From positions 354,390-418,389 of the forward strand of contig NZ_JAENHL010000008.1 in NCBI RefSeq assembly GCF_016595235.1: a stretch of 64,000 nt of DNA. Direction: 5' to 3'. The notes beneath the pieces are model-generated. The model was not told the DNA's origin, made no database searches, and worked only from the letters and a program-made list of their open reading frames with translations. This DNA comes from Taklimakanibacter albus. Lineage in GTDB: Bacteria > Pseudomonadota > Alphaproteobacteria > Rhizobiales > Aestuariivirgaceae. A program made the position numbers and the translations under genes. Below are positions 8,137 through 17,993 of the stretch, one piece after another (within the stretch, counting starts at the first letter, position 1; each line of letters opens with the position of its first letter).

Positions 8137-9789
8137 ATGAGCAATCCCGCGCGTCATGCCCGCCACGACCAGATGTTTCCCATTCTGGAGCCACGCGACA
8201 TTGAGCGGCTGAGGCGTTTCGGCAGAAGCGTGACCTATCCGGCTGGCACGCCGATTGCGCGGACGGGCAACCTGTCGCCCGGCATCGTCGTGTTTCTCTC
8301 GGGCAAGGCGGACGTCCACCAGATGACGGCGCTCGGTCAGCGGCAGCTCATCGTCACCTATCGAGCCGGTCAGTTCGCCGGAGAATTGGCCCAGCTGTCG
8401 GACCGGCCGTCGCTGGTCGATGTGGATGTGGTCGAGGACTCCGAGGCGCTCGTCCTGTCGCCAGATCGCCTGCGCGATGTGCTTGTGCAGGAGGCGGCGC
8501 TGGGCGAGCGCATCATGCGCGCCTTGATCCTGCGGCGGACCAATCTGCTGGAGATGTCGGCCGGAGGACCCATCATCATCGGAAGGTCGGAAGCCGCCGA
8601 TGTCGTGCGCCTTCAGGTGTTCCTACGCCGTAATGTCCAGCCGCACCGCATGCTCGATCCCGAACGCGATCCCGACGCAGCGGGATTGATCAGCCGCTTC
8701 AATGTCGATGTCCATCATCTGCCGATCGTGCTTTGCCCGAACGGGAAAATCCTGCGCAATCCCGGCGAGAATGAGCTCGCCCGCTGCCTCGGCCTCCTGC
8801 GGCGCGTGGACGAAACGAAGGTCTATGATCTCGCCATTGTCGGGTCAGGTCCGGCCGGGCTTGCCGCCGCGGTCTATGCGGCATCGGAAGGCCTGTCGAC
8901 GATCGTGCTCGATTGCCGCGCCTTCGGTGGCCAGGCCGGCGGGTCGGCGCGTATCGAGAATTATCTCGGATTCCCGACAGGCATCTCGGGCCTGGCGCTG
9001 ATGGCTCGCGCCTACAACCAGGCCCAGAAGTTCGGCGTCGAGATGGCTATTCCCGATGAGGTGCATCGCCTGGAGCAGAACACCGACTCAACCTTCAGTC
9101 TCGACGTCGGCGATGGCGAGAGGCTCCGGGCTTCCTCGGTCGTCATCGCGAGCGGAGCGCGATACCGCAGACTGAACCTCGCCAATATCTGCCAGTTTGA
9201 GGATTCATCCGTGCATTATTGGGCCTCGCCCATCGAGGCACGCCTGTGCGAGGGACAGGAAGTCGCCCTCGTGGGCGCAGGCAACTCCGCCGGCCAGGCG
9301 GCCGTGTATCTTGCCGGCCTGGTCGGCAAGGTCTCCTTGATTGTTCGCGGCGCCAGCCTGGCAGCCTCGATGTCAAGCTATCTGATCGAGCGCATCAAGG
9401 CGCAGCCGAATATCGAGGTCGTGCTGCGCACCGAAGTGACGAGGCTGGAGGGCGGCGAAACCCTGACCGGTGTGAGCTGGCGCAACCGAGAGACGGGAGA
9501 GGAGGCAATACGCCCGATCCGCCATCTCTTCCTTTTCGTAGGCGCCGATCCTCATACGGAGTGGCTGGCGGGCTGCGGCGTCGAGCTTGACCAGAAGGGC
9601 TTCATCAGAACGGGGATTGGCGAAGACTGCCATGCTCTCGAGACCAGTCTTCCGGGAGTATTCGCCATCGGCGATGTCCGCGCCGGCTCGGTGAAGCGCG
9701 TGGCATCGGCAGTCGGGGAAGGCGCTCAGGTCGTCGCCGCCATTCACGACTTCCTGGCGCGCAAGCGCGCCGAGCCGGCCATATTGTGA
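8137..9789 (+). CDS. cyclic-nucleotide-domain FAD-dependent thioredoxin-reductase-like oxidoreductase
   Basis: A 550-residue three-part protein. Residues about 15-125 resemble a cyclic-nucleotide-binding domain (PAGTPIARTGN, then GQFAGELAQLSDRPS). Residues about 145-220 look like a thioredoxin/glutaredoxin-like spacer. Residues about 228-545 are a class II thioredoxin-reductase fold with FAD motif IVGSGPAGLAAAVYA, GGQAGGSARIENYLGF, NAD(P)H motif LVGAGNSAGQAAVYLAG and the closing FAIGDVRAG. The disulfide CxxC expected after the VHY segment is replaced by WASP, so it cannot reduce thioredoxin in the usual way. It is monocistronic and convergent with the next RidA gene. A redox sensor or ferredoxin/quinone reductase role is possible; the substrate is unknown. 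Confidence 0.85.
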   Translation: MSNPARHARHDQMFPILEPRDIERLRRFGRSVTYPAGTPIARTGNLSPGIVVFLSGKADVHQMTALGQRQLIVTYRAGQFAGELAQLSDRPSLVDVDVVEDSEALVLSPDRLRDVLVQEAALGERIMRALILRRTNLLEMSAGGPIIIGRSEAADVVRLQVFLRRNVQPHRMLDPERDPDAAGLISRFNVDVHHLPIVLCPNGKILRNPGENELARCLGLLRRVDETKVYDLAIVGSGPAGLAAAVYAASEGLSTIVLDCRAFGGQAGGSARIENYLGFPTGISGLALMARAYNQAQKFGVEMAIPDEVHRLEQNTDSTFSLDVGDGERLRASSVVIASGARYRRLNLANICQFEDSSVHYWASPIEARLCEGQEVALVGAGNSAGQAAVYLAGLVGKVSLIVRGASLAASMSSYLIERIKAQPNIEVVLRTEVTRLEGGETLTGVSWRNRETGEEAIRPIRHLFLFVGADPHTEWLAGCGVELDQKGFIRTGIGEDCHALETSLPGVFAIGDVRAGSVKRVASAVGEGAQVVAAIHDFLARKRAEPAIL

Positions 9790-9853
9790 ACGAGGCGTGG
9801 CAATAGGCTCGTCCTTCACGCGTCGCTGATGCGCCGGCTGTCCCGCCCGCCGG

Positions 9854-10357
9854 TCAGCGGCGTGTCTTCCGTGCGGCTATCGGTTTATACGCGGTCACCT
9901 TGATCTCGATGCGGCAATCGAACATGAAATCGATGCGGAAGATCGAGCGGGTCGGCTGGTTCTGCGTGAAGAACTCGCCATAGGCGCGGTTCATCTCGTG
10001 GAAATCGCGCGGATCGCGCAGCCAGACCGACGTGTCGACGACATCGGCCAGCGTGCAGCCGGCTTCCTTCAGGCTCGCCTCGATATAGCGCAAGGTGGCG
10101 CGCGTCTCATCCGCCATGCTGCGGGGCGGCAGCTTGTTGCCGTCGCTGACGACGAGACCCTTCTTGTCATAGACCACATCGGCGGGATCGAAACCGTGAT
10201 CGCCCTGCGCCGAGGTGAAGACGAAGTCGCCGGCGCGCATCGCCAGCGAAATGGGAAAACCCGGCTCGCTGCCATAACCCTGGACCAGGGGTCGCTTGGG
10301 CTTCTTTGCAGTCTTGGCCTTCTTGACCGTCTTTGCCTTCTTCGCCGTCCGTGCCAT
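9854..10357 (-). CDS. RidA family protein with basic N-terminal tail
   Basis: A 167-residue RidA-family protein. The core (residues about 25-160) has the fold's landmarks: AMRAGDFVFTSAQG, DETRATLRYIEASLKEAG and the closing RIEIKVTAYKP. An unusual N-terminal extension of about 22 residues consists almost only of Lys, Ala, Thr and Arg in imperfect repeats (AKKAKTVKKAKTAKKPK), like a histone H1 tail. ATG 10357 is preferred over the adjacent GTG 10360 because GAGGG lies five bases ahead. It is the last gene of the ten-gene operon beginning at 20319, right after a DadA-like dehydrogenase, where clearing imine products would fit. Confidence 0.87.
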   Translation of the reverse strand: MARTAKKAKTVKKAKTAKKPKRPLVQGYGSEPGFPISLAMRAGDFVFTSAQGDHGFDPADVVYDKKGLVVSDGNKLPPRSMADETRATLRYIEASLKEAGCTLADVVDTSVWLRDPRDFHEMNRAYGEFFTQNQPTRSIFRIDFMFDCRIEIKVTAYKPIAARKTRR

Positions 10358-10369
10358 CACATCCCTCGT

Positions 10370-11629
10370 TCAATGATCCGCCAATGCAAAGCCGCTGGTG
10401 TCGATACTCGCGGCATTTCCCGTCACCAAGGCCGCCATGACCTCGCCCGAGCCGCAGCCCATGGTCCAGCCGAGATGACCGTGACCGGCGGCAATGAAGA
10501 GATTGGCGATCGGCGCGCGCCCGAGAATGGGCGTGCCGCTGGGCGTCACCGGCCTGACGCCGGCCCAGTATTTCACCGTCGCCGGATCGACGCAGCGGGC
10601 GAAATCAGGGAACACGCTGACGACATTGTTGAGGATGGCCTGGCAGCGCGCCGGGCTCGGCGTCGTGTCATAGGAGGCGACCTCGGCAGAGCCCGACACC
10701 CGCATGCGATCGCCCAAGGGCACCAGGCCGAAAATGCGGCCGTCATCGATGACCGGAAGCGATGGCCGGTCGGGCCAGGCCTGACCCGGCACCGTGATGG
10801 TGACGCCCTTGACCGGATAGATCGGCACGCGGATGCCGACCTGCTTCAGCAACAGAGCTGAGAAACTCCCCATGGCCACGACAAATCTGTCGGCCCGCAT
10901 CACGCCACGGCTGGTGACGACGGCCGTAATGCCGTTGCTGCCGCGCTCGAGGTTCTGGACGGTCGTGCCATAATGAAAAGTGACGCCGAGCTCGGCGCAA
11001 CGCTTCGCCAGCGCGGTCGTGAATTTATGGCAGTCGCCGATCTCATCGCGCGGGAAATAGATGCCGCCGACGAGGCTCCCGGCGGTCGCCTGCAAGGCCG
11101 GCACCCGCCGCACACACTCCGCCACATCGGCTTCGGCGAAAGTGAGGCCGGAGCCGGAGAGAAATTTCGCCGTCGCGATGCCGGATCTGAGCGACTGCGC
11201 GTTGGTATAGATCTTGAGCACGCCGTGCGTGCGCAGATCGTAGTCGATGTCGGTTTCGGCGCGGATCTTCTGCAGCATCGCCAGGCTGTGCAGCGCGAGC
11301 CTCAGATTGACCAAGGTATTGCGGCGGAAACGCTCCTCCGTGCAATTGGCCATGAATTTCAGGCCCCACTGCCACATTTTCGGAAGCGCGCCATACCGCA
11401 CGAGCAGCGGCGCATTCTCCTGGCCGAGCCATTTCAGAACCTTGAGCGGCATGCCTGGCTGCGACCAGGGCTCGACCTCGCTCGCATGGATGACGCCGCC
11501 ATTGCCGAAGCTGGTCTCGAGCGCCGCCCCCGGCTGGCGTTCGACCACCTCGACCTCGACGCCATGGCGGGCGAGGAAATAGGCCGTCGCCGTCCCGACG
11601 ACGCCGGCGCCCAGCACGATCACTTTCAT
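10370..11629 (-). CDS. D-amino acid dehydrogenase-like FAD oxidoreductase (DadA family)
   Basis: FAD-dependent amine/amino-acid oxidoreductase of 419 residues. The Rossmann motif VIVLGAGVVGTATAYFLARHG sits at the extreme N-terminus. The central DadA-like features VKGVTITVPGQ and the C-terminal AGHGHLGWTMGCGSGEVMA close the FAD site. DadA enzymes oxidise D-amino acids to 2-oxo acids and ammonia at the membrane, passing electrons to the respiratory chain. GAGGGAG lies seven bases before the start. It sits between a DSD1-like PLP enzyme gene and a RidA gene, which favours a D-amino acid or amine substrate, although sarcosine or other imino acids remain possible. Confidence 0.88.
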   Translation of the reverse strand: MKVIVLGAGVVGTATAYFLARHGVEVEVVERQPGAALETSFGNGGVIHASEVEPWSQPGMPLKVLKWLGQENAPLLVRYGALPKMWQWGLKFMANCTEERFRRNTLVNLRLALHSLAMLQKIRAETDIDYDLRTHGVLKIYTNAQSLRSGIATAKFLSGSGLTFAEADVAECVRRVPALQATAGSLVGGIYFPRDEIGDCHKFTTALAKRCAELGVTFHYGTTVQNLERGSNGITAVVTSRGVMRADRFVVAMGSFSALLLKQVGIRVPIYPVKGVTITVPGQAWPDRPSLPVIDDGRIFGLVPLGDRMRVSGSAEVASYDTTPSPARCQAILNNVVSVFPDFARCVDPATVKYWAGVRPVTPSGTPILGRAPIANLFIAAGHGHLGWTMGCGSGEVMAALVTGNAASIDTSGFALADH

Positions 11630-11655
11630 GAAGTTGCTCCCTCAGCGCCGCTCAT

Positions 11656-12795
11656 TCAACGTCCCCGCGCATCGACGGGCCAGATCTCGACCAGCATGTC
11701 GCCGCGCACGCAATGATAACGGTCATAGAGATTGATGGTCGGATCGCAATGCGGCGTCAAGAACTCGACGACATCGCCGATCGCGAGCCTGGCGCTCTTC
11801 GCATCATAAGCGACACCGCCATGCTCATCGCCCATCAGCCGGTAGCTGGCATTGGCGAGCTCGGGCCTCGTCACGACCGGCGGGCCGCCTTCGGTGGCGA
11901 ATGACTTGTAGCCGGCATTGACGATGGCGAGCCCTTCGCGATTGGCGCTCACCACCGACGTCTGGACGAAAAGCGCGGCGGCGAAAGGCGAGCTGCCGCC
12001 AGCGGTCATGGCGATTTCGAGATATTCCCGGTCCATGAAGGGATAGGAGCCAGCCTGCACTTCGGTATATACATGGCCGTCGGGGTCGATGTCGAACGTG
12101 CCGGTCCCCCCGCCGGTGACGATCGCCGGCGAGAGGCCCTCGGCCTTCAGATGATCGAGCAGCGCCTTGACGCGCGCCATTTGCGTCGCCGCCGCCGCCT
12201 TGCGGTCGGCATGGGCCTGGATGTGCTGGAGATGGCCGTAATAGGCCTGGACGCCGGCATAGCGCAGATGGGCCGAGGATTTGATCCGGCGCGCCAAGGC
12301 GGCGGCCGCCTCGACGCTCGTCGTCCCGGTGCGGCCCTGGCCGACATCGAATTCGACGACGAGCGCCAAGGACTGGCCGGTCGCGGCGCCAGCTTGCGCC
12401 AGGGCTTCCACATTGTCCGGGTTGTCGGCAACGACGAGGAGGCCCCTGCTCCTGCCGTTGAGCGCCATGAGCCGGTCGATCATCGCCGGTGTCACCACCG
12501 GCGAGGTGATGAGAAGATTCTCGATGCCGCCCGCGGCCAGCGCTTCCGCTTCGCCCAATGTCGCGCAGCATATGCCGATGGCGCCCGCCGCCACTTGCCG
12601 GCGCGCGATCTCGATCGACTTGCCGCCCTTGCTGTGCGGCCGGAGATTTATTCCGGCCTTCTTCGCATGCGCCGCCATCGTCGCGATATTGCGGTCCATC
12701 ACATCGAGATCGAGCAACAGCGCCGGCGTATTGAGCTGCCGGCGCCCACCCTTCACGCCGATGAATTTCGCGTTCGGTCCAAGAGTCATGTTCAT
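11656..12795 (-). CDS. DSD1-like PLP-dependent enzyme (D-threonine aldolase / D-serine dehydratase fold)
   Basis: PLP enzyme of the alanine-racemase N-terminal fold plus metal-binding C-terminal domain, 379 residues. It begins with TPALLLDLDVMDRNI and LRPHSKGGKS, where the Lys after HS should carry the PLP. The C-terminal HCDPTINLYDRYHCVRG provides the His and Cys metal ligands. The family includes D-threonine aldolase, 3-hydroxy-D-aspartate aldolase and D-serine dehydratase. ATG 12795 is chosen since it lies one base after the preceding stop; in-frame starts lie up to six codons upstream. Its neighbours (DadA, RidA) support work on D-configured hydroxy-amino acids. The precise reaction is not decidable from sequence. 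Confidence 0.85.
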   Translation of the reverse strand: MNMTLGPNAKFIGVKGGRRQLNTPALLLDLDVMDRNIATMAAHAKKAGINLRPHSKGGKSIEIARRQVAAGAIGICCATLGEAEALAAGGIENLLITSPVVTPAMIDRLMALNGRSRGLLVVADNPDNVEALAQAGAATGQSLALVVEFDVGQGRTGTTSVEAAAALARRIKSSAHLRYAGVQAYYGHLQHIQAHADRKAAAATQMARVKALLDHLKAEGLSPAIVTGGGTGTFDIDPDGHVYTEVQAGSYPFMDREYLEIAMTAGGSSPFAAALFVQTSVVSANREGLAIVNAGYKSFATEGGPPVVTRPELANASYRLMGDEHGGVAYDAKSARLAIGDVVEFLTPHCDPTINLYDRYHCVRGDMLVEIWPVDARGR

Positions 12796-12796
12796 G

Positions 12797-14710
12797 TCAT
12801 TCACCCATCTCAATCAAAGCGATGCCGTATGCGCCGATCTCGATCTCACGGCCGATGCGAGTGGCCTTCTGCCTGTCCAGGAAATCCGCCGCGAGGCCTG
12901 CTGCAGCGAAAGTCTCCTCATCGAGGCGGCGCAAATTTCCACCCTCCGGCAGCGTCACGCGCTGCACTTCGTCCGTCAGATTGGCGAGCCACAGGACGAT
13001 GCGGCCCGCGGCATTGCGGCAAGCGATCGCCCTGACCCGTGCCGGATCGGAGGAGACCGTCCCGGCAACATCGCGGCCGGCGGCGCGTGCCAGGCCGCGC
13101 ACCACGTGATAGATCGGATGGAGAGAGAGGCGGTCACCGCATTCGACAATGCCGAGATCGCCCGCGAGGGCCGCCGGCGTAACGGCGGCGATGCCATTAT
13201 GGGCAGCTTCGGCAAGGGCGCCCAACGCCCAGGCGGCGGCGAAGAGGCCGCGCTGGCGGGGATCACGGCGCACCAGCGTGCGCCGTGTATCGTCGGGATT
13301 GGGCGCCGGCTCGCCATAGGGGCCGCTGTCGAGACCGAGGCTCAAGGCGATCAGCCGATAGGGCATGGCGCCGGCGAAGGCCCGCACCGTCCGCGCCATC
13401 GCCGGCAGCGACTCGAGATTCTCCATCATCGTGCGGTCATCCGCGGCATGGACGACGCTCGCGGCGATATGGGTGATGTAATCGATGAGACCGAAAGGCG
13501 GCCAGTTGCGGTTGAGCTCGGCGAAGAAGCCGAAAGTGCCGCCGCCGATCGTCATCTGCGGGAATACGTTGCGCGCCGCGCCATAGACCACGCCCAGAAG
13601 CGCCAGATCGGGCGGCGGCGGACCGGGCACAAGACGTAAGCGATCCTCGGCAACGGCCACCGCGATCGATTCAGGCTGGACACCGGACTGGCTCAGCATT
13701 TCGGCGAAATCCCTGAGCTCGTGCGCCGGGTCGCGCCGGCACGGCACAACGAGCTCCAGCGCCAACTCCGCGCCCAGGGCCTGTGCCAATTCACCGAGAT
13801 GCCCCAAGCGCTGGACATCGTGATCGGCGCGCGGGTCGAAGCGGGCATTGACGAGCCCGATGCCAGTCCTGCGGCCGAGATCGGCGGCGCGCATCCTCTC
13901 GGCGAGTGTTTCGGTCCCTACCCGCAAGCCGAGGACCGGCATCCGCGCCTGGCTGTCGGCATAGGTGATCGCGACGGGGCGAGGTCCGTTCGCCATGGAT
14001 GGCGCGCTGGGCCGTCCGGAAAACTTCAGCGTTACGCTCTGCGTGGCTTCACTGCCGCCGGCGAGCTTGTAAGGAAATGGCAACGCGAGCGGACGCACAT
14101 AGGTCTTGAACGAGGCATCGAGCCAGTTGCGATGATCCTCCATCTCCCATGTGTCGCCCTCCATCCGGCTAGTCGCCCAAAGGCCGGGTGCGGCCTCATG
14201 GGCAAGGCTCCTGATGTCGAGGAAACACTGTTCGGGATCGATGAGCTCGGGAAACCGCGCTTGCCGCGTCTCGCCATTGGTGTGGGTGATCTCCACCGGC
14301 CGGCCCGCGACGCCGGCCAGCGGATGAAGAATGACGAAGCCTGTCCGGTTGGTGAGGAAATCCACGCGCGGCCGGGCCGTGCCGGTGAAGCGCAATGTCC
14401 CGTCCGCTTCGCCGATGATCTCGGCAAGCCAAGGCAATTCGCCATCGGCGCTGCGACAGAGCGCATCGAATGTGACGCGAAAGCCCGTCTTCTGCTGCTG
14501 CACCACCAGATTGGTGACGAGCGGCTCGGGCGTGTCCCAATTGCGGTCGCGCACCTGCCAGGCAATGGCGCGCAGCACCTCGATGTCGCCATGCCTGATC
14601 CAGCGCAGCGCGCCGTTCTCGAGCGTTGCCGTCAGCGAGCCCGCGGTGAGCGTGAGCCGCGGCGGAACCGGCTGCGACGTGCCGAAGAGTGCGACCGAGC
14701 GTTCAACCAT
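12797..14710 (-). CDS. probable D-apionate lactonase-like / glycosidase-fold protein
   Basis: A 637-residue protein without signal peptide. Residues about 15-240 look like a beta-sandwich (QVRDRNWDTPEP near 52). Residues about 255-520 look like a TIM barrel (IGLVNARFDPRADHD, MTIGGGTFGFFAELNRN, DYITHIAASVVHAADDRTMMENLES). A C-terminal beta domain (about 540-637) has RIVLWLANLTDEVQRVTLP. This layout recalls D-apionate lactonase (ApnL) and related glycoside-hydrolase-like proteins; I make this link from memory of the family. It overlaps the GH140-like gene by eight bases and precedes the DSD1-like gene by one base. If it is ApnL-like, it would open apionolactone in the cytoplasm. A different sugar lactonase or glycosidase is the main alternative. 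Confidence 0.5.
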   Translation of the reverse strand: MVERSVALFGTSQPVPPRLTLTAGSLTATLENGALRWIRHGDIEVLRAIAWQVRDRNWDTPEPLVTNLVVQQQKTGFRVTFDALCRSADGELPWLAEIIGEADGTLRFTGTARPRVDFLTNRTGFVILHPLAGVAGRPVEITHTNGETRQARFPELIDPEQCFLDIRSLAHEAAPGLWATSRMEGDTWEMEDHRNWLDASFKTYVRPLALPFPYKLAGGSEATQSVTLKFSGRPSAPSMANGPRPVAITYADSQARMPVLGLRVGTETLAERMRAADLGRRTGIGLVNARFDPRADHDVQRLGHLGELAQALGAELALELVVPCRRDPAHELRDFAEMLSQSGVQPESIAVAVAEDRLRLVPGPPPPDLALLGVVYGAARNVFPQMTIGGGTFGFFAELNRNWPPFGLIDYITHIAASVVHAADDRTMMENLESLPAMARTVRAFAGAMPYRLIALSLGLDSGPYGEPAPNPDDTRRTLVRRDPRQRGLFAAAWALGALAEAAHNGIAAVTPAALAGDLGIVECGDRLSLHPIYHVVRGLARAAGRDVAGTVSSDPARVRAIACRNAAGRIVLWLANLTDEVQRVTLPEGGNLRRLDEETFAAAGLAADFLDRQKATRIGREIEIGAYGIALIEMGE

Positions 14711-16034
14711 CGCTGATCCCGGTCGAAGTGAGGACCAGCATGGCGTCTTCGTCGAAGGGCGGCGTCAGGATCGCCGGACCTTTCGCCCGTAAGGTTCCAC
14801 CGGAGACGCGCCGGCCGCTCGCCGGGTCGAACCATTCGACGTCGAGCCACGGGCCGTGCAAGCGATCGAGCTGCACCTCGACCGGACGATGAACCGGAAG
14901 ATAGGCCGCGCCCATCCGTCCATCGGCGGTGCGCGCCGCCGTCACCCGGTCGAGGCCACGCGCTTCGCCGAGGCCGGCCGAGACCAATTCGCGATCGAGA
15001 TCAGGCAGGAAGTCGCTCCACGGCAGAGCGCGGAAGTAATCCCCCCACCGCGCCATGGCTTCTGATCCCGGCAGATCGAGGGCCGCCTGCCAGCCCTCGC
15101 CGAACAGCCAGATCGGGTGATTGCCCATGCAATGGCCGTTGCCGCCGCACATCACCGACCAATAGGCCTGGCGGCGGATCTGCTGGGCACTGGCATTGTG
15201 CTCGCTCTCATAAGTCGACTCGATCAGGAAGAACGGCATCACCGGGCGGCGCTGCCAGTCGTCATGCAGCATGCGATGCACGATTCCGTAAGTGTAAGTG
15301 ATGTTGAGATCGAGCCAGTCGGCGTCAGGGAAAGTGTCGGCGGCCGAATATTCCGGGTGGGTGTGGCCGGTCATGAGCGTGGTGACGCCCGCGTCGCGCA
15401 AGCCATGCGCCACCGCGTCAAGGCCGGCCCGTGTCTTCTCCGGATGCCAGTCGCCGCCGATGCACCAGATGATATTGGCGAAGCGGCCGAAGCGGCGACC
15501 GAGATATCTGCCATAAGCACGACAGCCTTCCGGCCCTGTCGCGACGATCTCCTCATACCAGCCATCGAGATGGCGCGAGATGCCGGGTCCGCGGTCACGA
15601 ATGTAGCCGATGTAAGCGGGCGCCAGGATGATGCAGAAGCCGCGCTGCGCCGCCGCCTCGAGCACCTGCTCGGCCGCATCGAAATAGGCGTCGTTGGGCG
15701 TCGTGAGATCGCCCGGCGTCGTGAAAGGCTCGCGCCCGGCGCGGTCGCGCGGCGGGTCCTGCGAATAGAGATGCTCGATCAGACTGACGATGAGCGTGTT
15801 GAAGCCCTTGGCCTTGCGGTCGTCGAGATACTGGACGGCTTCCGCGAAGCTGAGATTGGCGATGAGCGACCAGGCGGCATCGCCCTGGATCAGGAACGGC
15901 TTGCCCGCGGCATCGAGAAGACGGCGCCGGTCGGCGGAGATCGCCAAAGGATAACGTGCCGCTTCTGCCGGTGCCGCCGCCAGCACGCGCCCCAATTTGG
16001 GCTCGAGCGGATGAACCTGGTGATGGCGATGCAT
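14703..16034 (-). CDS. DUF4038 glycoside hydrolase, apiosidase-like (GH140-like)
   Basis: A 443-residue TIM-barrel glycosidase of the DUF4038 type, the group that contains GH140 apiosidases. Landmarks: LDAAGKPFLIQGDAAWSL (residues 40-57), RKAKGFNTLIVSLIEH (73-88), NIIWCIGGDWHPE (187-199) with candidate catalytic Asp195, and FFLIESTYESE (268-278) with candidate Glu272 or Glu276. A C-terminal beta domain (about 350-440) ends the protein. No signal peptide is present, so it should act on imported small glycosides in the cytoplasm. The ribosome site AAGGAGG is inside the end of the ATPase gene before it. Membership in the broad family is good; apiose specificity is not proven. Confidence 0.75.
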   Translation of the reverse strand: MHRHHQVHPLEPKLGRVLAAAPAEAARYPLAISADRRRLLDAAGKPFLIQGDAAWSLIANLSFAEAVQYLDDRKAKGFNTLIVSLIEHLYSQDPPRDRAGREPFTTPGDLTTPNDAYFDAAEQVLEAAAQRGFCIILAPAYIGYIRDRGPGISRHLDGWYEEIVATGPEGCRAYGRYLGRRFGRFANIIWCIGGDWHPEKTRAGLDAVAHGLRDAGVTTLMTGHTHPEYSAADTFPDADWLDLNITYTYGIVHRMLHDDWQRRPVMPFFLIESTYESEHNASAQQIRRQAYWSVMCGGNGHCMGNHPIWLFGEGWQAALDLPGSEAMARWGDYFRALPWSDFLPDLDRELVSAGLGEARGLDRVTAARTADGRMGAAYLPVHRPVEVQLDRLHGPWLDVEWFDPASGRRVSGGTLRAKGPAILTPPFDEDAMLVLTSTGISDG

Positions 16035-16037
16035 CTC

Positions 16038-17129
<1,092 letters not shown>

Positions 17130-17138
17130 GGCAGCATC

Positions 17139-17993
17139 CTATTGTTTCAAAGCGCCGGCCAGCGAGCGCGCCAGGAACTGGCGCTGCAGCACGAAGAAGA
17201 AGACGCCGATCGGCACCAGCGACATCACGGCGGACGCCGACCACACGCCGTAATTGGCGCCGCCATGGGCGCGCAGAGCGGCGATGCCGACGGTCAGCAC
17301 CTGCAGCTCATCGCTGGTCGTGGCGATCAGGGGCCAGGTGAAGCTCATGAACTGGTCGGTGAAGATGATGACCGCGAGGACGACGAGGCCCGGCTTGATC
17401 AGCGGCAGAACGATACGCCAATAGATGGCGAATTCGCTCAGGCCATCGAGGCGCGCGGCATTTTCGAGATCGCGCGGCAGGCCTAAGATGAACTGCCGCA
17501 TCAATATGGCGCCGAGCGGATTGGCGAGCGGCGGCAGGATGAGCGCCCAATAGGTGTTGATGAGGCCGAGACCCGACACCATCGACCATAGAGGCACGAT
17601 GAGCGCGCCGATCGGCACCATCAGCAGAATGACCATCAGGAGAAAAACGAGGCGCCGGCCGGTGAATTCGATCTTGGCCAAGGCATAACCCGCCATGGAA
17701 TCGAGGAAGACCTTCAGCACCGTGACGCTCGTCGCGACAAAAAGCGTGTTGAACATCCAGCGCAGAAAGCCGGTGTTCCACAGAAGATCGCGGTAATTGC
17801 CGAAATAGGGCGGGATCGGCAGAAGCTTCGGCGGATAGCTGAAGATCTCGGTGCTGTCCTTCAGCGATGCGAGAAGCACATAGTAGAAAGGCGCCACCAG
17901 GATGAAGGCGATGAGCCCCAGGACGAGATGGCGGCCGAATTCCCGCCTGCGCCTTTGCCTCACCCGGATACGCGCGTGCTGTTCGGCCGTCAT
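17139..17993 (-). CDS. carbohydrate ABC transporter permease (MalG/UgpE type)
   Basis: A 284-residue inner-membrane permease. The first helix (VLGLIAFILVAPFYYVLLAS) is followed by five more and by the MalG-type EAA loop ENAARLDGLSEFAIYWRIVLPLIKP near residue 190. The start ATG overlaps the stop of the partner permease by four bases (ATGA at 17993), which fixes it. It works with the next upstream gene product as the channel heterodimer. Confidence 0.93.
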   Translation of the reverse strand: MTAEQHARIRVRQRRRREFGRHLVLGLIAFILVAPFYYVLLASLKDSTEIFSYPPKLLPIPPYFGNYRDLLWNTGFLRWMFNTLFVATSVTVLKVFLDSMAGYALAKIEFTGRRLVFLLMVILLMVPIGALIVPLWSMVSGLGLINTYWALILPPLANPLGAILMRQFILGLPRDLENAARLDGLSEFAIYWRIVLPLIKPGLVVLAVIIFTDQFMSFTWPLIATTSDELQVLTVGIAALRAHGGANYGVWSASAVMSLVPIGVFFFVLQRQFLARSLAGALKQ

